NCBI GenBank assembly: GCA_013368375.1 | Contig: JAACJP010000011.1 | Location: forward strand, 744,001-808,000 | Source of the DNA: Tricholomella constricta | Lineage: Eukaryota > Basidiomycota > Agaricomycetes > Agaricales > Lyophyllaceae | Length of the DNA stretch: 64,000 nucleotides | Direction of reading: 5' to 3' | Shown here: in pieces, positions 1 to 9,536 of the stretch | Layout: the number at the start of each line of letters is the position of its first letter | Numbering within the stretch: the stretch's first letter is position 1 | Program-made: the position numbers and the translations under genes | Notes under the pieces: model-generated | The model's database searches: none | Told to the model about the DNA's origin: nothing | Seen by the model: the letters and a program-made list of their open reading frames with translations, nothing else

Positions 1-217
1 AAGGCGCTCTGGAAGACTGGGTGGATGCGCTTCATGGACTGAGGCAACAGGAGGCGTTATGCGAGCGGGCTGACTCGCCTTTGCACGACAAAAGGGCCAA
101 GGTAGCGATGCGACAATTTCTTAGACGGTCGGGTCATAGAAATGTCGGTCGCGTCCAAGTACACCTTGTCGCCAGGCTGGTAGCCGGGCGTCGGGGCGTG
201 TCGCTGATTGTAATACC
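1..217 (-). mobile_element. Ty3/gypsy integrase C-terminal fragment
   Basis: This stretch is closely similar, in the same orientation, to 23,160-23,377, which encodes the post-catalytic integrase segment just before the chromodomain of element IV. It is also similar, inverted, to 40,146-40,362. Only this piece is present: similarity stops after position 217 and the left side runs off the window. Its left end (the sequence reading AAGGCGCTCTGGAAG) matches the point where the 40.3-kb copy also stops resembling element IV, so both belong to one sub-family. It is a relic, not a gene. Confidence 0.75.
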
Positions 218-656
218 CTTGCCCGTAATTGTACCTTCTAATGTCATTATTCTAATTTCTAGCCAATGCAGAAGTGTGAAATGATTTCGATGCAAGCAAT
301 TTTGCATTCTGATATTTGTGTTGTTATTGCCTTGTACTAAGTCCATATATTGGTCCCTGCCTTGCCGTAACCTACTTTAAATGGGTAATAGGATATGCAA
401 TCATTACATTGGTTACAATGAGCACAGATATTTCATGACTTATGATTTAATTGTAATGATGTTATGAGGACTGCCATCCAGCCGTAATCGCCTTTACTAG
501 ATTGTGGACATTACGATCGATGTTATTGATTTTGAGACCCTTTTGATTGCTTCAGTTCTGCTCACAAGACTCGAACCATTTTGCTGATGTGGCAAGCCCA
601 AATCGGTCCAACCGGTCCTGCCGGGTATCAAAAAACGGTCAGCACGGTTGTAACCG
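218..656. other. AT-rich intergenic stretch, nothing recognised
   Basis: No convincing coding exon, RNA gene or repeat was recognised. The composition is more AT-rich than the flanking elements. The last 12 or so bases resemble the flank of the second MITE-like copy at 51.9 kb, so the repeat family may extend slightly to the left of 657. Confidence 0.4.
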
Positions 657-997
657 GTCAACTGCGGTGTTTTGCAAAATGAGGGTCATCAGTGAATCAC
701 AGTCGCCGTGCAAAACGCTTTAACTGATGGTATCAGTTTGGTTTTGCAAAGTTATGACAGTGTTGCCTGTGTGAAAGAGCCTCATGAATTCATGTTTGAG
801 CCACATGATCAAAGAATCTCACTGCCATACGTGTCCGCTGTCGTCTTGGGATGACCGCTGATAAAAAGAAACACGGAACATGGTCCTATTATGCAGGAAT
901 CAGCAGCAGGATGAACTGTCCGCGAATTGATCTCTATTGATCTGCAGCTTGCACACATACGGACACACATAAACACACAGTGTTGCCTGCATTTGAC
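657..997 (-). repeat. 341-bp MITE-like repeat, unoccupied copy
   Basis: The reverse complement of this segment equals the two outer parts of 45,515-51,932 once the 6,077 bp of inserted transposon plus one target duplication are removed; both copies are then exactly 341 bp. The ends are weakly inverted (GTCAACTGCGG at the left, reverse complement GTCAAATGCAG at the right). A 12-bp direct repeat CAGTGTTGCCTG lies at 758-769 and 978-989. The transposon target octamer (reverse complement of GCTGATTC) lies uninterrupted at 897-904, so this copy is a natural empty site. There is no coding capacity, so a non-autonomous repeat is the best description. Confidence 0.75.
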
Positions 998-1899
998 TAG
1001 GTAAGGTGCGGCCGTTGAACGGCAGGACCAAGTTCTGTATGGTATTCTGCAGATACTACGATAGCTCACTTTGAGTCTCCGATCGAGCTTCGGTCAAGGA
1101 TGTGCCATGTGGACACATTCGTACAATCAAAGTCTCCGGTCGAAATAATTAGCAGTAATGGTTATACATAGTCAAGTTACAGATAGATATATTTTATGAA
1201 ATCCGAGTCAAAAATGAAAAGAGAGAGAAAGAGAAGTAGAACAAAATGGAATTCAGGAATGAATTCATCAAATCCTTCAATCAAATCCAGCTTCCCCAAG
1301 TTTCCCTGTCTTTCTCTTCATAACGACCATGAGTACTCAGTGACGACCCTCCTACACGATGCCCAATGCGCCCTTTCCTCAAGACCTCCAATGCGTCTGG
1401 CCGATGAACCGCGGCGACGCACGGCCCCACTGCCGACCACGGCCTCTGAAAGTCGATGAAAGGTCTAGGCTCTGGAGCAACCACATTCACAATCTCATAC
1501 TCGCGAATCACATCCAAAGGTACACCGAGGCCATGGCATGCTGCATTGAGACTGCGCCCGGCCGATGATGATGATCTCGCGCCCGCTTCCCCTCCAGGTG
1601 TCTGCACTTCCTGGCAAGATTTCTTCGGCGTTTGCGCTCGATGATTGCAATGATCTCGTCCTCTGTTCGAACTTCGCACGGGGGGCGGTGGCGACTCGGT
1701 GATGGTGACCAGCACAACGGCTGACTGTGGCGGCAGACACCATCGAGGGCAGGCGAGGAGAAGAGTGAGTCGGTCGCACCAAAGCTCTTATTGCATTTAC
1801 TTTGCGCATCTGGCATCGATGTGAACACGGCGCCGAGACCGACCTGATAATCTGCATCACTTGAATGACATGGAATTGACACAACATACAAAACTGCAT
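998..1899. other. Probable decayed coding debris, unassigned
   Basis: Several overlapping open stretches exist on the minus strand (about 1,281-1,899), but no single frame gives a recognisable protein and no clean splice structure was found. One frame contains EIIIIG, reminiscent of a dinucleotide-binding strand, but it is not followed by a glycine-rich motif. It may be the downstream part of the decayed gene at 1,900-2,340. Confidence 0.25.
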
Positions 1900-2340
1900 G
1901 CATAGTCTAGGGAATCAGGTCAGATATCGCCCCTGCTTTGATTGTAGATAGCTTACCATGGCCTTATCGGTATCATGTCTGCAAAGAATGAGAACTGTGA
2001 GAAAGATTGATGGCCGCGCTCACTTACTTGACGACTTCATCAGTGTTCACGAATGATCCATATCCATACTTCTCATAGATGAAATTAAAAGCGAGAAGGA
2101 TCGTTAAAGATGTGCTTGATCCCAGTGAAGGTGTTCAGGATCTTCGCTTCTGGGACTGCGGCAGGACGATCGAAGGTGTATCTGGCCTGGAGCTTTTGAG
2201 CTGCTAGGCTCGCTTTCATCTTCGACGGAGTGAAGAACGGAAAACAGGAGTAGACAGAGTTCTGTTGAGGTATGGTGAATGGTCAGAACCAATGACGAGG
2301 AGCAACGACGCACATATGAATAGTGTAGCGGCAAGTGGCA
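1900..2340 (-). pseudogene. Decayed gene, possibly Ppo-type fatty-acid oxygenase P450 region
   Basis: On the minus strand one frame reads ARYTFDRPAAVPEAKILN, then FTGIKHIFNDPSRF; a second frame continues NFIYEKYGYGSFVNTDEVVK up to a splice-donor-like GTAAGTGAG. A short exon (HDTDKAM) follows between TTTGCAG and GTAAGC. The phrase ILNTFTGIKHIFNDPSRF resembles the start of the cytochrome P450-like domain of Ppo/linoleate diol synthase-type oxygenases of fungi. An in-frame TAA and a frame change sit between the two blocks, so the gene is broken. The family call is from memory of the motif only and is weak. Confidence 0.3.
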
Positions 2341-2463
2341 ACTTGGTTGCGCGGGCCATTAAACGGCAGGTCCGAGTTCTAGCAGTTTCAAAGGTGGTTT
2401 ATGTATGAGACACAGCTATCTACCAAAGCCAAGTTATACTTGCATATAGGTTCACTCATCGAA

Positions 2464-2684
2464 TGTAAGGGCGCTTACTATCTTATTGACTAATCTGATC
2501 TAATCGTATCTTATCGACACGATTATGCTATTGTTTGGCAACACCTTCCGGTGTTGCCTATTTAATCCTTTACATTACATAATTAAATAGTAGACCTTGT
2601 ACACCTATACGTAGCAATCGACAGACTTGTCAAGCTTACGTCTAGCGTGCACAGCAAGGTCCCCAATCTTGTAACTCCGTTACA
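2464..2684 (+). repeat. 5' LTR of element II copy 1
   Basis: 221 bp, TG...CA ended, near-identical to 19,022-19,242 (one visible T/C difference) and more diverged from 37,622-37,842. It contains the perfect hairpin GGCAACACC / GGTGTTGCC. The sequence just downstream begins with a T run (2,685 onward) and shows no TGG-initial tRNA primer-binding site. Confidence 0.92.
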
Positions 2685-2791
2685 TTTTTTTAAGCTACCT
2701 TGCTTTCTATTGCTGCGTACCCACGACATACGCAGAACCACATTCCATTTAGAACAACCATCATCAAAAGAAACCACGAGACCCAGACCCG

Positions 2792-3086
2792 ATGACACCA
2801 ACTCCCACATCCGGAAAGAGCCGAACTCCGGTCTTCGAGGATGCGCTCGCAGCGCATCCTCCATCACAACTTCCACTGCAACCAGTGGAAGTCGGATCAG
2901 TCGCTGGTGGACAAAGTCCACCAGCGCAGAATACACTAGGATTAGAATCGGAGGAACCTTGGCCGATAGCAAGCACCAATGTGCCGGGGAGCTTGGCCGA
3001 CGAATTGGCCAGGTCATATCGACCTGGCCCCACGGCAGGAAGCAGATGGCCAGACAGCCGTCTGTCAAGTAGAGCGTTCGGGGCGT
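2792..3086 (+). pseudogene. gag: gag of element II copy 1, N-terminal part (split by element I)
   Basis: The ATG at 2,792 opens a frame beginning MTPTPTSGKSRTPVFED. It is cut at 3,086 by the nested element I and resumes in the correct phase at 9,537 (…AFGA|STLSIVKMESDEDD), as the uninterrupted version near 27,440-27,480 in copy 3 shows. The uninterrupted copy-1 gag would be 791 codons including a stop created by a downstream deletion. This N-terminal part is Pro/Ser/acid-rich and has no recognised domain. Confidence 0.85.
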
Positions 3087-3276
3087 TGGAGTAGTCTGAC
3101 TTGTCTTGCTTTGCGTTTCGTGGTAATGTGGTGATATTGGCTCGGGGGCTTGCCTTTGCAATTCCCCCGAATGCTATCTACTGCTGACTAAGTTCTAGAA
3201 GCTGCAGCCAAACATGTACAAATAGCCCGCTGACGCTCCTTCTGCGCGTCTGGGGTGGCGCGGGGGCGCTACTCCA
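3087..3276 (-). repeat. 3' LTR of element I
   Basis: 190 bp, starts TGGAGTAGTC and ends GCGCTACTCCA with a short terminal inverted repeat (TGGAGTAG/CTACTCCA). It is preceded (in element orientation) by the G-rich polypurine tract at 3,277-3,291, which overlaps the end of pol. Confidence 0.92.
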
Positions 3277-3291
3277 TGTGCCCCCCCCGAA
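3277..3291 (-). promoter_or_regulatory. Polypurine tract of element I
   Basis: On the minus strand the sequence is GGGGGGGGCACA directly abutting the 3' LTR. This is the expected RNase H-resistant primer for plus-strand DNA synthesis and sits at the pol stop codon (3,292-3,294). Confidence 0.75.
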
Positions 3292-6200
3292 TTAAGCGGC
3301 GTCCCCGTCGCTTTCATCCTCCTGCTCCGTTTCCCATCCTTCATCCTCTCCTTCCTCCTCCCTCTCCCTTCTGACTTCCTCCCCTTCTGCCCTTATCCTG
3401 CTGAGCTCCCCTTCGTCGATCTGTTGCATGAACTCTGTCTGCGCCCTTGCTAACTCCGTCCCTTCCCTGGCGACGAATTCACGTAGGCGTCTGGCGCTAA
3501 ACCTCCCGTTCAGTGGTGTTCCGTCCAGCGTTTCGAGTGTGTAGGAATTGACGATGCGATCCTTGACACGATGTGGCGTGGACCACTTCGGTAGGAGCTT
3601 GCGTTCTGTCTTGAAAGTGTAGTCGAGATCGCTTCTGTAGACCTGTACCAGCTGACCCCTCCGGAATGTGATTTCCTTGTGCGTTTCCGCCAGGACCCGT
3701 TTGTCGAAAGCCGTCTTCCGTTTGACGGCGTGCGCTACCGCTGCTGCGTACCCATCCAGGTGTTGCTGAGCCGTGTATGCAAGCTGCGTGTCGACGTCTT
3801 CTGCCCTCAGCACTGACGTGCTGTCTTCCGCGCTGGATCTCGGCGTGCCCACGACGAGCCCGAGTAGGAGCTCCTTCGGCGTGTGGTTAAACGCCGGTAG
3901 CATCCTCCAATTTAGGATCCGTATCGCCTCGTTGAGGTACCGAGGCCATGTTTTTGGCAAGTCGTCGATTGACATAGCCTCGTATTCGTCCTCGCCTAGG
4001 TCTGGAGCGCAGAGCCGTTTCAAAACGTGGAGCAGGATTTTATTCGTACCTTCAACCAGCCCATTCACCCATGGTGAATAGGCCGAAACAACATGCGTCT
4101 CCGTTCCCCACTTCCCGCAGAACTCCCTAACCTCTTTGTTGTCGAAGTGCTTGCCCCCATCGACCATGAGTGCTTCTGACGGTGCGAAGTCTTCAAATAT
4201 GCGTTCTAGCGAGCTGACCGTTGTTTTCGCCGTGCCGGCCGTTCGGAACTTGTGACCCCAGACGTGCTGGGAGTAGGTGTCGAGGTAAAGGCCGACTGTG
4301 TGGAATCCGCCCGTTCCTACAGGTAGGGAGAGATAGTCGCCGACTAAAAGCTCGAACGGGTGCCTGCGCGTTATTGGGTTCAGTAAGGAATGGAGGTGCG
4401 TACCCCCGAAGTTCTTGCACCGTCCGCAGCCTTTGATGCCGTCCATAATGGACGCGTCGAGCCCCGGGCTCCATATCGTGTCCGTTAGCCTCCGCTTGAT
4501 CGCATCCCTGCCCCAGTGGCCCCCTTTCAGGTGTTCGATGCGCGCCATTTCGGTGGCTTCCTCGCGCGTAACGCACTCCACTCTTGCCCTCGCTCTTGCT
4601 TTGGGTCCCCCTCCCACCTTGTAGAGGCGGTCGCCTTCGATCATGTAATCCATGGCGCGGTGTTTAGCGCGTCGGCGGTCTCTCATGTTCTTTCCTTCAT
4701 CGAGTTCGCGCAGGGAGTCCACCACTTCCTTGAACATTGGCTCGTCTGCGAATCGGTACAGCAGCGCGTCCGTGTCCGAGATGCAAGCGACCTTGAAGAT
4801 GTCGTGGATGAGCCCCGTTGTGGCTTCCCAATCCTCGCTGACCGTCCAACCGCTGCCGTCTCCTGGTGTATTTGGCGTACCTTCGCACGCTCTACTGAGG
4901 CCGTCGGCGACGACGTTGGTGCGTCCAGGTACGTGGCGTACATCCACGATCTGGTGGGCCAATATGCCGTCTCGCCAGCGCGCGTGCGTGGCACTCAGCT
5001 TGTCGTTGGAGAGGACATCTCTGAGCGCCTGGCAGTCCGTCACCACCTCGACCGGGAAGCCCCACACGATATCGGAGAACTTGTCGAGGGCGAATTTGAG
5101 CGCGGCGAATTCTAACAAGAACGGTTTGTACTTTCCTTCAGCCCGCGAGGTGCGTTTAGACGCAAATCCTAGCGGGTGCAGCTTCGTTACGGTTTTCCCT
5201 CCTGCAAGCTCTGTCGTGAATTCCTGTGCGAGCACGGCCCCAAATGCGTCCTGACAGCCGTCGCTGGTGATAATGAAGTGAGTACCGTCCCACTTTGGTG
5301 CTCGTAGCACGGGCTCTGATGTTAGCAGGCGCTTGAGTTCCATGAAGGACTTCTCGTGTTCCGCTTTCCACCTGCTGGCGAGTTCCCAATTGGCCATTAC
5401 CCTGCGATACACTGACTTTGAGCAGCCCGGTGGCATCTCCACGTCTCGAAGCAGGTCGCGCAGAGGTTTCTCTACCTTCGCGTAGCCTTTTATTAAGTCT
5501 CTGAACCACCCTGTAAGGCCTAGGAACGCGGCCAGGTTCATTGCGTCTTGTGGTGTTCTCCAGTTGACGATCGCCGTCAATTTCGTTAGGTCGGGTTGTA
5601 CGCCCGCTTTGCCCACCGAGGCTCCAGCGAATACCCCCGACGACACGAAGAACTCGGACTTCACAGCTGATATCGACAGCTTCTTGTCTCGTGCTCTGGT
5701 GAACAACCGTGTCAGCTTCATCATCATATCTTCAAACTCGTTGGCCGCGGTGCCACCGTCATCGACGAAAAGCTCGATGACGCCCTGAGCAATGAGATCG
5801 TGTAGGCAGTTTGCCGTCACGTCAGCGAACGTCGATGGTGCGCCCGTTAAGCCAAAAGGCATGCGGCGATACCAAAAGTACCCCCTTCCTTCGACGTAGA
5901 ACGCCGTGTAGGGTTTCGACTCGTCCGCCATCTCGACGGCGTAAAATCCTGACGCGAAATCGAAGAGGGAAAGCCAACGTTGCCCACTCAGCTTTTGCTG
6001 TTTCATCCGGATGTCACCTTGGGGCATTGGTGCGATCACGGTGACCTTGTTTACCTCTCCAAAGTTCTGACAGATCCTCCACTTCGGGGAGGTGTTCGGT
6101 GCTTCATCGTTCGGTGTGGGTTCGCGTCTAGGAGCGAGCTGGAACTGAGGGTCAAAGCCGTTCACTATGCACTGCTCGTTGACGCGATGCTGGAGTTCTT

Positions 6201-7799
6201 CTAGAGTGAGCCCAGCGCCTTGGTGGGCCTTTTGTGCTAGGGTGGTCGGCGAGACACACTTGACGTCGTTAGGACTACACGCCTCTATGATCCCAGCGGC
6301 GATCATCTCGTCGATTTTCCCGTGTAGGTACTGGCGCTGGGGTGGCGTAAGCGGTTTCTGTCTGATTTTCGTGGAGAACTTAGCGTCGGGTGGCACGTTC
6401 AGCCGATGCACCGCTCCTTCGATTGGGAAAACCTCTCCGACCGACAGTGCGAAGACGTCGGCATGCTCTGCAATCAGCATCTTCACTCGCTCGCGTTCAC
6501 CCTCCGATAAATCATCGCCTATCTTCACGCACTTCAAAATCTCCGCCACACGCGCTGCGTTGAATGGGTCTGTTTTGCGCGTGAAGATTCCCCCTCCGCT
6601 ACCGTGCAGCTCATCCACCGGAATGTCTGCACCGATGTCGTGTGCGTCGTCACTAGCGGTGTTGACGTTATGCACGTCGTCCGCCTTTCCTGTCGCTGTG
6701 GTGTCGCATTCGTCAGTTCTGTGTGGGGATGTGTCATGGTGCTGTGTGCGTTGTACTCCCCTCAAGGGGGGCTTCCTCTTTCCCCCCAGTTTTCGTGCAT
6801 GCTTTCCTTTTGGTGTGCTCCGCATTCCCAGACGGCGCTTTCGCCGTTGCTCCCGTATCATGCTCTCCTTGATCTTGTGGACACCCTTCTGCCCCGGTGC
6901 GCTTGCGCCTCCTGCTGCTGTGTGATTTTTGGTGATGCTTGGTGTTTCGCCTTGCTCCCTTCTCGCCGTGACCTGCGACTGTAGTGGCATCACTGCAGCG
7001 GCCTGGGTGTTCTGTTCATGCTGCTTGTCAACGAGTTCCCGTGTTACGCTGCTCGACTGCTGCTGATCGTGCACTTGCCTTGAGGGGGGTACATCCGGGA
7101 TTTCCACCCGACCCCCCATTGCGTTTTCCTTCTTCTCTTGTTTCGCGTCTGGCAAGGACGGTTCACGTCTGGGTGGTAATGCGCTGGGGTTTTCGTTGTG
7201 CAGGGTTGCTACGAGGCCGTTCCCTTCGATGCGAATCTCGTCGAGACGGTAATGGTGAACTGCATCGAAGGCGAGCATGAGAGGCTTGCCGAAGAGGAAC
7301 TCCCAGCTCCCCCCGCTGTCGAAGACCTCAAAGGCTCCCTTCGTCTGTATCCCCGCGATCTGTATGTCCCCGTACCACACGGCTTCCGCGCGCACCACCT
7401 TCCCGTCGGCCATTCGCAACCTGCGCTTGGAAGGGCCCCAGTTGCCGAGGCGCTTCTTCACCCTGGCGAAGACTCGACTGCACATTGCGCCGACCATAGC
7501 GCCGTCGTCGAATGTCGCCACCACGCTCACGTTCGCGCCGTCGGGTCCCAGCAGGTCAATTGTGTGCCAGAACGGACTTGCATCGTCACCAGTCCTCGTT
7601 GTTGCAGGTGCACGGCCCACGGCGTAGACATCAACAATGGGTGTATTTGTGTGGGCTACATGCACTGTTGAATCTATGACGCGAGCTTCTGCCGTGTCCC
7701 CGTCCACCTCTCGTCGCTGGGCGGGGACCTCTGCGTCCACCGCCTCATCGCTTCGGGCCGTCCGTTGGGCGTTTACTCGGACGGCCCGTCCCCATTTCC
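3292..7799 (-). CDS. pol: Element I pol polyprotein (PR-RT-RH-IN), entered by -1 frameshift
   Basis: About 1,500 codons, fully open, in the -1 frame relative to gag; entry is expected at the slippery site 7,794-7,800. Domains in order: a retropepsin-like protease whose active-site triplet reads DDG (ATFDDGAMVGAMCS) instead of the usual DS/TG; a reverse transcriptase with SLFDFASGFY, MPFGLTGAPSTF and a catalytic FVDDG; RNase H (IITSDGCQDAFG, VVTDCQALRDVL, VVADGLSR); an integrase zinc-binding HHCC region (HLKGGHWGRDA, CGRCKNF); an integrase core with D (VGDYLSL), D (MVDGGKHF) and E (NGLVEGTNKIL). The C-terminus is highly acidic (EEEGEDEGWETEQEDESDG) with no chromodomain. All catalytic residues of RT and IN are present. 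The open frame extends upstream to 8,016, but that part overlaps gag and is probably not translated as pol. Confidence 0.9.
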
Positions 7800-7800
7800 C
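7755..7800 (-). promoter_or_regulatory. Programmed -1 ribosomal frameshift signal, element I gag-pol
   Basis: In element orientation: heptamer G GGA AAT in the gag reading frame (7,794-7,800), a 6-nt spacer GGGGAC (7,788-7,793), then a perfect 10-bp stem GGGCCGTCCG / CGGACGGCCC (7,778-7,787 with 7,755-7,764) whose 13-nt loop contains the gag stop TAA (7,773-7,775). Slipping -1 continues in the long pol frame (…KWGRAVRVNAQ). The same layout recurs in element V at 56,764-56,809 with a different spacer and changed loop bases, so it is conserved. Confidence 0.85.
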
Positions 7801-9017
7801 TGCTCCTCCTCGATTTCCTCGATGTGTGCTGAGGAGCCGACGGCGGCGACACCCCCGTAGTCGTCGATGGCGACGTAGCGCACCGGCGTGGCGAACGGTA
7901 TCTTCAGTATGTACCGGCAGATGGCGCGCCAGTCCGCCTCGCGGACGTTGAGCTTTCGATCCGACGGGAGTGGGCACTTGGGTGCGATGTGGCCCGCCAT
8001 GCCACAGCCAAAGCACTCGTTCGAATTTACGCCCAGCGTGCCTGGGCGTAGTGGGTACGGCGTGCGCTCGCTGACCCTGGTTTCAGGGCCGTACTTGGTG
8101 GCCCAGGCTTGCTGCTGGGCCCTGTGCGCGATGCGTCCTGCTTCAGTGTCCGGGTGATGCACCATCTCGGCGAGGCGGGCTCGTAGTGCCGCGCGGTCTT
8201 CCTCGGTGGGTGGTGCTCTGGGCGCTCGTGTTCCGCCTGCTCCCCCTCCCCGTCCTTGTGTTGCCGTGCTGTATGACAGGTTTCCTTGACCCCCCCCGGT
8301 GCTGAGGAAGGGGTTCCCTTCGCTGCCGGTTTGCTTAGCTCGGGGCAGTGCGGTCGCGATGTTGGTCTGCGCGAGCTGATTACGAATGCCACGCGTCGGG
8401 GATGCCTGGGCCTCCAGCATCCGCACACGCTCGTCAAATCTCCTCGTTTTCTCCCGTTCCTTTTCCGCCTCCGCTGCGCCATCGCGGATGTAGTCGATGT
8501 CGATGCTGCGCACGCTCGTCAGGAACGCAGCCCAGTCTGCTGGTGCACCTACGGTCTTCTCCCTGACGAGTGCTGGGAGCGTGCGCCGCACGAGACCCAC
8601 GTACGTCGTGCCCGCTGCTAACCCGGCCCTTGACACCAGCGCACTCATCCTGTCCGCCCACGCAATGTGCGTGTAGACGTCCCTCCCCGCTACCGTCTCC
8701 TTCGATCCCAACGTCGCCTCCTTCAGCTTCATCGCTAATATCTCCTCTTCGTATTCCAGGGCCGTTTTGCGCGCGATCGTCGCTTTAGGCCAGCGGGCGT
8801 GAAACGCGGTCTCGATGTCGGCCCAGTCAGCACGGATGGCGGCTGGGAGCGCAGCGTACCACTCGTCGGCTTCGCTGTCTGCGCGCAGGTAGTTCACAAA
8901 GAGCCTGCGTTTGATGTCGTCGTTCTTATCGCCCATCGCGCGATTGAAGGCCCGAAAAAAATCTTGCGCGTTTTCGTCAGGCCTGTCTCCCCAGAATGGT
9001 TCGATGTTCGCCGCCAT
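7773..9017 (-). CDS. gag: Element I gag (capsid/nucleocapsid)
   Basis: Structural protein that would form the virus-like particle. The first ATG is at 9,017 (MAANIEPFWGDRPDENAQDF), giving 414 residues; the frame stays open upstream to 9,338 without an ATG, so a non-AUG or spliced start cannot be excluded. The region FFRAFNRAMGDKNDD...WYAALP resembles retrotransposon gag capsid. A CCHC zinc knuckle CFGCGMAGHIAPKC lies near the C-terminus, after a Gly/Arg-rich stretch. The first ATG is at the same place in element V, supporting this start. The stop TAA lies inside the frameshift hairpin. Confidence 0.87.
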   Translation of the reverse strand: MAANIEPFWGDRPDENAQDFFRAFNRAMGDKNDDIKRRLFVNYLRADSEADEWYAALPAAIRADWADIETAFHARWPKATIARKTALEYEEEILAMKLKEATLGSKETVAGRDVYTHIAWADRMSALVSRAGLAAGTTYVGLVRRTLPALVREKTVGAPADWAAFLTSVRSIDIDYIRDGAAEAEKEREKTRRFDERVRMLEAQASPTRGIRNQLAQTNIATALPRAKQTGSEGNPFLSTGGGQGNLSYSTATQGRGGGAGGTRAPRAPPTEEDRAALRARLAEMVHHPDTEAGRIAHRAQQQAWATKYGPETRVSERTPYPLRPGTLGVNSNECFGCGMAGHIAPKCPLPSDRKLNVREADWRAICRYILKIPFATPVRYVAIDDYGGVAAVGSSAHIEEIEEEQGNGDGPSE

Positions 9018-9321
9018 GTCGTCCTCTGTGTGGGTAGCAACTGGTATGGGTGGGGGAGATGTGGGTGCTGTGGGGCTTCGGCCTCGAAATTCGTACGAAT
9101 CGGGGCTAGACGACCTCGACGTGCTGGACGTAGGTGGTGTAGATGACAGGATTGGTGTTGGTTCGCGAACAGACGTGAATCGGCCTTGTGCGTTTCTAAT
9201 TTGGGTTCGGCGGTTCCGGGGTGCCAGTTTTCTAAAAATATCTTTGCTTCGACGTCTGTTCTTTGCTTCGCGCGTGCCTGAGATCGCGTGGTATCGTTTG
9301 TGCTTTAATTCTAGCGGGAAA

Positions 9322-9340
9322 GAATCCGCTCTCGTCACCA
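9322..9340 (-). promoter_or_regulatory. Primer-binding site of element I
   Basis: On the minus strand TGGTGACGAGAGCGGATTC begins two bases after the 5' LTR. TGG pairs with a tRNA 3' CCA, and the rest predicts a tRNA ending GAATCCGCTCTCGTCACCA, most like a tRNA-Ser acceptor arm. Element V has the same site with one change (58,336-58,354). Confidence 0.75.
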
Positions 9341-9342
9341 GA

Positions 9343-9532
9343 TGGAGTAGTCTGACTTGTCTTGCTTTGCGTTTCGTGGTAATGTGGTGATATTGGCTCG
9401 GGGGCTTGCCTTTGCAATTCCCCCGAATGCTATCTACTGCTGACTAAGTTCTAGAAGCTGCAGCCAAACATGTACAAATAGCCCGCTGACGCTCCTTCTG
9501 CGCGTCTGGGGTGGCGCGGGGGCGCTAGTCCA
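9343..9532 (-). repeat. 5' LTR of element I
   Basis: 190 bp, the partner of 3,087-3,276; the only difference I see is CTAGTCC versus CTACTCC at the end. It is followed on the plus strand by the GCGT target duplication and the resumed gag of element II. Confidence 0.92.
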
Positions 9533-9536
9533 GCGT

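Larger units (their letters stand above)
3087..9532 (-). mobile_element. Ty3/gypsy element I, complete, nested in element II gag
   Basis: 6,446 bp bounded by 190-bp LTRs (TGGAGTAG...CTACTCCA) at 3,087-3,276 and 9,343-9,532 that differ at one visible position. A 4-bp target duplication GCGT lies at 3,083-3,086 and 9,533-9,536, and the empty site is present in element II copy 3 (around 27,449-27,460, GGGGCGTCCACC). On the minus strand the order is 5' LTR, primer-binding site, gag, pol (protease, RT, RNase H, integrase), polypurine tract, 3' LTR. Pol order (integrase last) places it in Ty3/gypsy. No chromodomain is apparent. Both reading frames are open, so it may be capable of movement. Confidence 0.93.

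Noticed and set aside
758..989. The 12-bp direct repeat CAGTGTTGCCTG as the target duplication of a separate small insertion
   Set aside because: Possible, but no terminal repeats flank the enclosed 208 bp and no copy lacking it is in the window.
1495..1903. FAD-binding oxidoreductase from EIIIIG on the minus strand near 1,590
   Set aside because: The glycine-rich loop does not follow in any frame and no downstream domain supports it.
3773..7951. Plus-strand open stretches across element I pol
   Set aside because: Shadows of the continuous minus-strand pol frame; no motifs of their own.
7773..9338. Gag start at 9,338 for element I
   Set aside because: No ATG upstream of 9,017; the upstream open frame begins within the primer-binding site, and element V has its first ATG at the same place.
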